Assembly: GCA_958296035.1 (NCBI GenBank)
Contig: OY282431.1
Span: 620,001 to 684,000, forward strand
Direction of reading: 5' to 3'
DNA: 64,000 nt
From: Paracoccaceae bacterium
Lineage (GTDB): Bacteria; Pseudomonadota; Alphaproteobacteria; Rhodobacterales; Rhodobacteraceae
In this document: positions 56,354 to 64,000 of the stretch, one piece after another
Layout of the letters: each line of letters starts with the position of its first letter
How positions within the stretch are numbered: position 1 is the first letter of the stretch
The notes under the pieces: model-generated
Database searches by the model: none
The model's input: only the letters and a program-made list of their open reading frames with translations
What the model was told of the DNA's origin: nothing
Position numbers and translations under genes: made by a program

Positions 56354-56992
56354 TCACCCTTTAGGTGCACGCGCTTGACGGCCAATCCAAGGGTTGTCGA
56401 GGTAATAGGGAGAAGGGGGTGTTACGTTTCCTGCAGACCTTACGATTGCCATGCGAGCGACGACAACAGCCAGTGGCTCGCTTTGCGAGACAGCTGTTCC
56501 TCCATGCATGGCCGCGATATCTTCGCACCTATACCCGGCAATATTCATGGTGCTGTCAATGTATTCGCCGAGCTCATCAATGTAACAGCGAATAGGTGTG
56601 GTCTGATCCGATCGACAGGCACAGACCATCTTGCCTCTGGTCGGCACGACGACCAGATAGGGACGAAACACTTCGTATGATCTGGCCTCGAACTGTGTAA
56701 TTCCGACAGCAGGTATTCTCAGTGCCATGGACAAGCCGCGGGCCGCGGCGATGCCAATCCTGATACCATTGAAATAGCCAGGCCCAACCCCCACTCCGAT
56801 AGTGGCAAGATCAGTCCAGCGAAGCTGTGCTTCCTCCAACAACGCAACCAGCAATGGGAAGAGGCGTTCAGAATGACTTTGACGACCGCGGGCTGTTCGT
56901 GTCCCGACAACGCCAGTGTTTCCAATGAGGGCCAGCCGGATGTCTTCACCAGTTGTATCAATTCCGAGCGCATATGACTGCTTTTTTGACAT
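56354..56992 (-). CDS. tsaB: tRNA threonylcarbamoyladenosine synthesis protein TsaB
   Basis: TsaB is the inactive paralogue and partner of TsaD needed for the t6A37 modification of ANN-reading tRNAs. The 212-residue protein has ALGIDTTGEDIRLAL, SHSERLFPLLVALLEEAQL and IGVGVGPGYFNGIRIGIAAARGLSMAL, the standard pattern, with GPGYFNGIRIG in place of the usual GPGSFTGLRIG. The usual neighbour rimI is missing; the flanks are a BMP operon and 890 empty bases. Confidence 0.92.
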   Translation of the reverse strand: MSKKQSYALGIDTTGEDIRLALIGNTGVVGTRTARGRQSHSERLFPLLVALLEEAQLRWTDLATIGVGVGPGYFNGIRIGIAAARGLSMALRIPAVGITQFEARSYEVFRPYLVVVPTRGKMVCACRSDQTTPIRCYIDELGEYIDSTMNIAGYRCEDIAAMHGGTAVSQSEPLAVVVARMAIVRSAGNVTPPSPYYLDNPWIGRQARAPKG

Positions 56993-57878
56993 CAGGCCAA
57001 TTTCGACTTCTTCTCGGGCAGATGGTGGCTACAGGTTCACATGCTCAACACGATGCTGGCCGGATTTTCCATTACCTGGGCAACTACCCCAGGTCACGCT
57101 GTTTGCGTCACCATTCTTCCGGGAAAATTCAAGCAACAAGGCGACATTCGTCTACTGTTTTCCGCAGGGCTGACGTTTGTTCTTGAAACCATGGCCACGC
57201 ATGCTTGCTGATCGCGCCAGAATCTAGCGGTGGTTATTGCCAATTCAGCGGTTGAACTTTGGGAGAAGTTTATGGCATCGGGTCGTGATGCGCTGTTGGG
57301 GCGGGCGTGTTTTGCAGCAGGCAGGCTTGCCCAGGACACTAATATCGGCACAATTCGCTGTGCGATGCTACTGGCTCTCCGATACCGCGCTTCCTTTGGT
57401 TTGGATTCTTTTTGCGAGCGTGTCCTGCCCTTTGCCATTAACCGTCCGAAAGCGACAGGGTAAAAGGCCTCGTCGATTGCCAATTGGTAGCAACCCTTGG
57501 GTTTCCTATTCTCAAGGCCATGTCCGGGAGTAGTCCACGTGGTCCGGCGGTGGCCGTATCCAATGCTCTACCTACCGGCCGGCAGTCCCGGAAAGGGCTT
57601 TCACTATTATGGTCTCCCGGCTGACATGCTCACTGCTATTAAACGGGGCCATCAGTATTTGGATTGCGGTCTCGTCCAGTCAGATCCGGTTGCGGAATTT
57701 TGACAGAGATTGCTTCCAGCCGTCAGGCACTTCCGCGTCGCTAACGGATTGGGTAATTGTGAAAGTGGGAAAGCAACAGACTTCGGAGTTCAAAAGCCTG
57801 GAAGAGTTTGCGCGTGCATTTCTTGCCGTTGGTAAGAATTTGTTGTCGAAGGCCTTCTGCGACGACAGAAATCAAGCA
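56993..57878. other. Intergenic region between tsaB and nfuA
   Basis: About 890 bases. An open frame at 57230-57463 (plus) starts with GTG and has a fairly protein-like translation, but no motif or ribosome-binding site supports it. The minus-strand frame 57094-57483 overlaps it. I see no certain feature. Confidence 0.4.
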
Positions 57879-58442
57879 TCAAATTACCGGTCTAACCTCG
57901 ACCACTTCAGGGATATAGTGGCGCAGCAGGTTTTCGATACCCATCTTCAATGTAATCGTAGAGGATGGGCAGCCAGCGCAGGCTCCCTGCATATGAAGAT
58001 AGACTACGCCGCGCTCAAAGCCATGGAAGACGATATCCCCGCCATCCTGGGCAACGGCCGGCCTCACCCTGCTGTCAAGTATTTCCTTGATCTGCTTCAC
58101 CACTGCCGTGTCCTGAGTGTCTTGGCCGCCATCACTCCTGGTGCCAGGTTGAGCATCAGGACTCATGATTGGAGCACCAAGCTGGTAATGTTCCATGATA
58201 GCGCCAAGAATGGGTGGTTTGATGTGTGCCCATTCGAACGAGGGGGACTTGCTCACGGCGATAAAATCATGCCCGAAGAATACTCTGATCACGCCTCGGA
58301 CCTTGAAAATACGAGCCGCAAGTGGCGACTTCTCCGCAGACTGCGGCTCAGAAAAGTCTGCGGTGTCACCGGGCAATACCGGCTGTCCCGGCAGGAACTT
58401 CAGTGTCGCGGGATTGGGAGTCGATTCGGTTTGAATGAACAT
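57879..58442 (-). CDS. nfuA: NfuA-type Fe-S cluster carrier
   Basis: The 187-residue protein has an N-terminal Nfu_N domain (MFIQTESTPNPATLKFLPG, 1 to about 87) and a C-terminal NifU-like domain with RPAVAQDGGDIVFHGF. The cluster-binding CAGC places Cys155 and Cys158. Two such monomers bridge a [4Fe-4S] cluster for delivery to target enzymes. I chose the ATG at 58442, where homology starts; the longer frame from 58472 adds 10 residues. Confidence 0.95.
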   Translation of the reverse strand: MFIQTESTPNPATLKFLPGQPVLPGDTADFSEPQSAEKSPLAARIFKVRGVIRVFFGHDFIAVSKSPSFEWAHIKPPILGAIMEHYQLGAPIMSPDAQPGTRSDGGQDTQDTAVVKQIKEILDSRVRPAVAQDGGDIVFHGFERGVVYLHMQGACAGCPSSTITLKMGIENLLRHYIPEVVEVRPVI

Positions 58443-59212
58443 TCTTGGAAATCCAGCGTCTGAACAGGTCAATTGATTGGCGGCTTGTGTTGTTCGGCCA
58501 CCGGAAGTTCTCCAGACAGCCGTGCTCCGCCATTGTCATACTCAGATATAACAGCGAGTTACCGTCCTAACAAGCCCTGCAAGTTTGGTCCCCATGACTT
58601 TTGACATGTTTTCGATGCTGCTAGGCAGGCACACTGGTCAAATGTTGCCTTGGCCAATGCCAGCGAATTGCTACAATCTACACGTCTTGTGGCTGGGATT
58701 GGCGAAGAACGCGACATGCGCTGGATCTCACCTGGTTTCGCTAGGCTACTGCCTAATGTTTGATCTAGGCCGGGGCGACGCGCCATAGCTTGGTGTTGGA
58801 CTCCAGATCATGGACGAACGAACATTGGCCGGGTTCCGTGACCAGGCTGCCCTGCAAGGTCATTTACTGTCTGGAAATCCCGTTTGTGCGAGGCGCGGCG
58901 TAACAAGCATTGGTCCTGAACACATCTGTGCACTTCAAATACGATGTGACGGCATCGGGAAGAGATGCGGTCTGATATCTGCTGACGTATTTGCAAATTC
59001 AGCAGCGCGTGTGGGGCGAGTCGAAGGCATGAATCTGCCTCGAATCTTGAGTTTCGGCTGAAGTCTGTAGCGACGCCGGAATTGACTCCCCGTTAGCATC
59101 GGAGAGTTCAGAGCCATGTTCAATACTAGCCCGGGTCTGCCAGCAGTCAGAGGCTGAACTGTCACTCCTGCGCCCTCATCCGATTTGTTAGGCAATTCAT
59201 TTGCCTGCCAGG
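58443..59212. other. Intergenic region between nfuA and the YedK-type gene
   Basis: About 770 bases. No frame with motifs, tRNA or terminator was recognised on either strand. Confidence 0.4.
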
Positions 59213-59896
59213 TCATAGCAGACTCGGTTGTTCGTCTTCGAGAATCCCCGGGTGGTTATTGCGCACGCTGTTGACTTGCAGCCCAACGGGTCTGACGCAA
59301 AACTTTTCGGTCAGTGGCGAGGATACAAGCTCGCTTACATCTCCGGGTGGCAGCGTTGGGTCAATCCAGGTTGCGTGGAGGGCTTGAGGCATAATCACTG
59401 GCTGACGATGATGAACATTGGACAATTGCGGGTCCGCGTCCCTGGTCAGGATAGTGAATGTTTCAAGCACCTCATCCTCTCTCTGCCAGCGCTCCCAAAG
59501 GCCTGCGAATGATATTGGCAATCCATCCTTGCGCGAAATGAAGTAAGGTTGTTTGCGTCCCCCTGTTGGTTTCCATTCGAACCAACCATTGGCAGGAACA
59601 AGGCAGCGCCGGGCCTTCGCGGCAGCCCGAAATGATGGTTTGCTTCGGAATGTTTCAGATCTTGCGTTGATGAGCCGTGAAGCAATCTTCTTGTCCTTTG
59701 ACCAAAATGGAACCAGCCCCCAGCGGAGCATTGACAATGTCTTCGCCCCCTCAATGTCCGTGCGGCAGACGGCAAACAACTGAGTGGGTGCTCCATTATA
59801 GCGTGGTTCCATGTTGGTAGGTGGAACCGTTGGTGACAATGAATAGAGATCATGCATTTCCTGCCAGGTCATAGCCTGCGTAAACCGTCCGCACAT
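59213..59896 (-). CDS. yedK: YedK/HMCES-type abasic-site processing protein (SRAP domain)
   Basis: SRAP proteins form a covalent link between Cys2 and abasic sites in single-stranded DNA, protecting them. The start MCGRFTQAMTW fixes Cys2 after Met removal. Further hallmarks are RYNGAPTQ, MLRWGLVPFW, INARSETFRSKPSFR, RRCLVPANGWFEW and VHHRQPVIM, which includes the active-site His and Arg. The length of 227 is normal. A good GGAACGGAAGA lies before ATG 59896; the longer upstream frame is not coding. Single gene, likely DNA-damage related. Confidence 0.95.
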   Translation of the reverse strand: MCGRFTQAMTWQEMHDLYSLSPTVPPTNMEPRYNGAPTQLFAVCRTDIEGAKTLSMLRWGLVPFWSKDKKIASRLINARSETFRSKPSFRAAAKARRCLVPANGWFEWKPTGGRKQPYFISRKDGLPISFAGLWERWQREDEVLETFTILTRDADPQLSNVHHRQPVIMPQALHATWIDPTLPPGDVSELVSSPLTEKFCVRPVGLQVNSVRNNHPGILEDEQPSLL

Positions 59897-60590
59897 TCTT
59901 CCGTTCCTGTGGTTGGCAATTATTGCGTTACAGGGATTGAGTCCGTGATGCGCATGGCATTGAACCATGCAATTCGGGGACGACAAAATGCTTTTTCCAA
60001 AACCCCGTGAGCCAATGGATGCCCAGCGACTGTACGCAGTCATTGCTACAACTGATGATGCCGCTCAAGTCAAGCTACCGCTCGAACTTTCTCGATTTCC
60101 GAGAAAACGTTGACCATTTGGGCGGGGCTGCAAGTATATTCGTGCTGGAAAAGGAATCTGCTATGGGAGGGCATTCGCTTCCTGCGAGGAACGATCGGTC
60201 AAGGGAGATGTGCTCAATATCAGGTGGGAATGCGCAACACCGGCAGTGTCGGTGCAGGATACTCACCCTCAGGTTTCAAGAATTGCCAGATCCAGGCTGG
60301 TCTATGTGGAGGCACACCGTCCAGCTTTGTCGCCAGGAAGACGGGAGTTAAACCTGTCTTAACCTCCTGTATGGATGTCTTCAGGGATTGAACCCGAAAC
60401 CCGAATACGTTCTGATGTTTCGCATTTCTGAAATTACAAGCTACTTGAACTGTAACGAGACATCCGGCGATTTCAGGGTGACTGATGCAGAGAACCATTC
60501 CACGGTCAGAAACCGGATATAAGTCTCTATACTCCGAACATGGGCAAAGTCCTGTCGGGCAACTTGGCGAATAGGCGCGGAGATACAGTC
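59897..60590. other. Intergenic region upstream of the CoxG-like gene
   Basis: About 690 bases between divergent genes. No supported gene; it presumably contains both promoters. I did not find a clear LexA-type box. Confidence 0.35.
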
Positions 60591-61055
60591 ATGAAACTTG
60601 ATGGCAAGCAGATTATCCATTCAAACCGTCGCAATGTATGGAAACAACTCAACGACCCTGTCGTACTCCAAGAGTGCATTCCGGGGTGCAAGGAGTTTAC
60701 CGGATCAGTTGACGAGGGGTTCCAAGCCGTTGTGACACAAAAGATCGGTCCTGTTAAGGCAACTTTCCGAAGCACGATCTCGCTGTCCGATATTGATCCA
60801 GGCAACAGCTATACCATAATCGGAGAAGGAAAAGGCGGAGCGGCCGGCTTTGCTCGGGGAAGCGTCAGGATTGCACTTAACGACGTTCCCGACGGAACCG
60901 AACTGACCTATGACGCCGATGCCAAGATCGGCGGAAAACTCGCTCAACTGGGATCAAGGCTTGTTCGTGGCGTAGCAAAAAAGCTCTCTGCTCAGTTTTT
61001 CAAGAGATTCAGCGAGCTGGTTGAGAATAATCAGGATGGTAACAACACTTCCTGA
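60591..61055 (+). CDS. CoxG-like SRPBCC-fold protein
   Basis: The 154-residue protein belongs to the carbon monoxide dehydrogenase subunit G family: SNRRNVWKQLNDPVVLQECIPGCKEF near the start, then KIGPVKATFRSTISLSDIDPGNSYTIIGEGKGGAAGFARGSVRIAL, TELTYDADAKIGGKLAQLGSRLVRGVAKKL and a C-terminal helix (FFKRFSELV). CoxG helps recruit CO dehydrogenase components to the membrane, but many members stand alone as here, and no cox genes are in the window. The ATG at 60591 has GGAG 9 bases upstream. Confidence 0.88.
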   Translation: MKLDGKQIIHSNRRNVWKQLNDPVVLQECIPGCKEFTGSVDEGFQAVVTQKIGPVKATFRSTISLSDIDPGNSYTIIGEGKGGAAGFARGSVRIALNDVPDGTELTYDADAKIGGKLAQLGSRLVRGVAKKLSAQFFKRFSELVENNQDGNNTS

Positions 61056-61363
61056 CGAACGCAGTGCCGAGGCTTGTCGGTCAACACTTTAACGCCGAAG
61101 ACACTATTGCGCTCAAAGCTCGTTGGTTTCCTGCGAGAAAAGGATTCTTGAAGCCTGGAACAACAGGACTTGCTGGAAATGCCGGATTGAATTTCGATCT
61201 CAGGTCGAGCCGAAATTCTGAGTGGCAGGCCTGGTACACTTCCTTCGACACGGCGCTGTTCAGGTTTCAGGGTAGTGGATTCTGCTCTAGGTCTGGCAAG
61301 GTGCATAATCCGGATAGAAGCACTCCACGCCGGGCTTCATGTCGCCGGTAAATCCGAAACTGC
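61056..61363. other. Short intergenic region
   Basis: About 310 bases between the convergent CoxG-like and zinc dehydrogenase genes; nothing recognised. Confidence 0.35.
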
Positions 61364-62350
61364 CTACGGCGCAAGAATGATCTTGGGTGCGGCCACGCGG
61401 CCAGCCTTCAAGTCGGAAAAAGCGGCTGAACCACCACTCAGGGGACGAATTTCGGCCCAATCCAGCGGTCCCAGACGGCCCGAAAATATGGCCGTTGCCG
61501 TGTCCAGAAAATCCTGTCTGCTGTAGGTATAGGTGCCTATGAACGTGATTTCCTGAAGCGTGACGCGTCGTACATCAAGGCCGCCGGATCCCGAGCCGAG
61601 GCCGATATGCATGATCACGCCTCCGGGCTCCACGACGGCTGATGCAAGTCTACGGGTCGCAGCAAAACCTGCACCGTCGACGACCAGATCATAGGACTCG
61701 CGGTGGTCGCTTGCCAACGGATCAAACACACAAAAATCGCCGCACTGACGTATGACGCTCCGGCGCGAGGCGTTTGTCTCAGCGATGGAAACCTGCAAGG
61801 CACCTTGATCAGCCAGTACAAGTGCAGCCCCCAGACCGATTGCCCCGCCACCCGTGACCAGACAACTTGCTTCCTCCAGAGGTTTGTACAGTGCCCGGCG
61901 CGCCAGCCGAACGGCATGCCAGGCGCATGCAATCGGCTCTGCCAGTGCAGCCTTGTATGTCGGTACACCGTCGGGGACCGGCACCAAATTGCGGTCTGGA
62001 ACAGAAACGAATTCAGCAAAGGCGCCGGGGCGCGGTGGCATTGAAATGATCTGGCGATGGACGCACAGGTTTTGGCGGCCGGCGAGGCAGGCGACACACT
62101 CGCCACAAGTTACGAGCGGATTGATCGTAACCGGTTTATTGGCGAAGGGTCCGTGCAAGGCAGTGCCGGCGGCCTCGTGTCCAAGGATCAAAGGCGGCGG
62201 CCGTCGCTCGTCATGACCCATCCAGGCATGCATGTCGGACCCGCAAATCCCGACATGAGCCGTACTGATCAGGGTTTGACCATCAATCTCCGGCACCGGT
62301 GCATCGCGGTAATCAAGTTTTCCCGGTCCAGTAAGAATCAGGGCCTTCAT
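61364..62350 (-). CDS. Zinc-containing alcohol dehydrogenase (possible HpsP-like)
   Basis: The 328-residue medium-chain dehydrogenase has the catalytic zinc Cys36 in GICGSDMHAW and His/Glu in ILGHEAAG. The structural zinc tetrad is in CGECVACLAGRQNLC, and the cofactor loop is LVTGGGAIGLGAALVL. It starts at ATG 62350, overlapping the SDR stop by ATGA. With the SDR and the HisD-like gene upstream it resembles the hpsNOP set for dihydroxypropanesulfonate in Ruegeria and Cupriavidus. The ADH alone could serve other polyols. Confidence 0.9.
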   Translation of the reverse strand: MKALILTGPGKLDYRDAPVPEIDGQTLISTAHVGICGSDMHAWMGHDERRPPPLILGHEAAGTALHGPFANKPVTINPLVTCGECVACLAGRQNLCVHRQIISMPPRPGAFAEFVSVPDRNLVPVPDGVPTYKAALAEPIACAWHAVRLARRALYKPLEEASCLVTGGGAIGLGAALVLADQGALQVSIAETNASRRSVIRQCGDFCVFDPLASDHRESYDLVVDGAGFAATRRLASAVVEPGGVIMHIGLGSGSGGLDVRRVTLQEITFIGTYTYSRQDFLDTATAIFSGRLGPLDWAEIRPLSGGSAAFSDLKAGRVAAPKIILAP

Positions 62351-63114
62351 TTTGCTGTAAACCCACCATCGACGAACAGCACCTGTCCGGTGACATAGGC
62401 GGAAGCATCTGAGCACAGGAATAGTATCGGACCTTCCAGGTCCGCCATGCGGCCATTCCTGCCGATGCAAGTCTGCTGGGCGTTGCATGCCGCAATTTCG
62501 GCGTCTTCAAACACAGATTGCGTAAGTTCAGTCGGAAAAAACCCTGGAGCGATCGCGTTTGTGTTGACGCCGTGACGCGACCAGGCTTCGGCCATGGCTC
62601 GCGTAAGCTGCGCAATGCCCCCCTTTGATGCACCATAGGCGATGCCCAGGTGGAAGGCCCGCTGGCTCTGGAGCGAGGCCAGATTGACTATGCGGCCCCA
62701 GCCTCGAGATTTCATTGCTGGAACCAGCAGTCTGGCAAGAAAGAAAGGAGCACCAAGATTGAGATTGAGCGTTAGATTCCATCCCTCCAGCGAAACGTTT
62801 TCGGCCGCCTGCCTGATGTTGATTCCTGCAGCGTTGATGAGAATATCCGGAGGGCCGAAGGGGGCTGCCACCTGGCGACAAATGGCCGGCAGGGATTCAT
62901 GTCCTGAAAGATCGGCACAAACCTTCGCAGTCACGCCATCCGTCTCTGTTTGCCAGGCGTCAAGCTCCCGACTGCGGCGGGCTACACCGATTACTCTGGC
63001 ACCGTGTTCGGCCAGAACCCTGGCGAGCGAACGGCCGATTCCCGAACTCGCTCCGGTTACGCAGGCAATGCGGCCTGCCACCGCAAATGGTCCGTCGAAG
63101 GCTTCGGTGTTCAA
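62347..63114 (-). CDS. Short-chain dehydrogenase (possible HpsO-like)
   Basis: The 255-residue SDR has VTGASSGIGRSLA (cofactor), INAAGIN, IVNLASLQSQRAFHLGIAYGASKGGIAQLTRAM with the Tyr-x-x-x-Lys pair, and NAIAPGFFPTELTQSVFED. VIGVARRSRE after the second strand has Arg residues, which favours NADP, although this is not certain. It lies 5 bases after the HisD-like gene and overlaps the zinc dehydrogenase gene, so the three form one operon. The HpsO suggestion rests on the neighbours. Confidence 0.9.
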   Translation of the reverse strand: MNTEAFDGPFAVAGRIACVTGASSGIGRSLARVLAEHGARVIGVARRSRELDAWQTETDGVTAKVCADLSGHESLPAICRQVAAPFGPPDILINAAGINIRQAAENVSLEGWNLTLNLNLGAPFFLARLLVPAMKSRGWGRIVNLASLQSQRAFHLGIAYGASKGGIAQLTRAMAEAWSRHGVNTNAIAPGFFPTELTQSVFEDAEIAACNAQQTCIGRNGRMADLEGPILFLCSDASAYVTGQVLFVDGGFTAK

Positions 63115-63119
63115 GGTCG

Positions 63120-64000
<881 letters not shown>

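Noticed and set aside
57230..57463. Plus-strand open frame between tsaB and nfuA
   Set aside because: It is somewhat protein-like, but starts with GTG without a ribosome-binding site and has no known family; support is insufficient.

Overview
The window reads as a chromosomal segment of an alphaproteobacterium, probably marine. The lineage signals are a short NDUFS4-type complex I subunit, a C4-pathway (glycine-type) 5-aminolevulinate synthase, a class I lysyl-tRNA synthetase, and TRAP, betaine-type and BMP-type uptake systems. A HisD-like/SDR/zinc-dehydrogenase trio at the right edge resembles the dihydroxypropanesulfonate genes of roseobacters. No rRNA, integrase, phage block or CRISPR array was seen. 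Several intergenic stretches of 0.4-1 kb and a few decayed genes suggest a genome that is not strongly compacted.

Layout. 1-3.3 kb: the end of a periplasmic binding protein, a membrane histidine kinase and an opposing STAS protein. 3.6-4.5 kb: a broken IS5-type transposase next to a decayed unknown gene. 5.4-25.4 kb: 5-aminolevulinate synthase followed by a large cobalamin (B12) cluster. On the minus strand lie cbiD-cobK-cobW-cobN-cobO-cobQ and cbiX-cobH-cobL-cobI-cbiG/cobJ-cobM; cobA-cobB sit between them on the plus strand. The set mixes early-cobalt ('anaerobic') signature genes (cbiX, cbiD, cbiG) with a CobN cobaltochelatase large subunit and CobW. 25.5-32.9 kb: housekeeping genes ettA, nadD, lysK and uvrB. 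33.9-36.9 kb: a TRAP transporter (dctPQM order). 37.6-38.6 kb: a DDE transposase that appears internally shortened. 39.0-43.4 kb: a glycine betaine/proline-type ABC importer with two permease domains fused in one protein. 44.8-47.8 kb: a complex I accessory subunit, two near-identical tRNA-Arg genes with different anticodons, an alpha/beta hydrolase and an MFS exporter.

47.9-56.1 kb is a compact minus-strand operon. It encodes a BMP-family ABC importer (binding protein, double ATPase, two permeases) followed by an aldehyde dehydrogenase, an SDR and a cytochrome P450, which suggests import and oxidation of one unidentified compound. 56.4-61.1 kb carries tsaB, an NfuA-type Fe-S carrier, a YedK/HMCES-type protein and a CoxG-like protein, with sizeable empty spaces. 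61.4-64.0 kb is the zinc dehydrogenase/SDR/HisD-like trio, cut by the window end.

The points most worth a second look are a perfect 11-bp hairpin that hides the ribosome-binding site and start codon of the proV-like gene, the two-style B12 gene set, the BMP-importer/P450 operon, the possible hpsNOP-like trio, and the tRNA-Arg pair that differs only in the anticodon arm.
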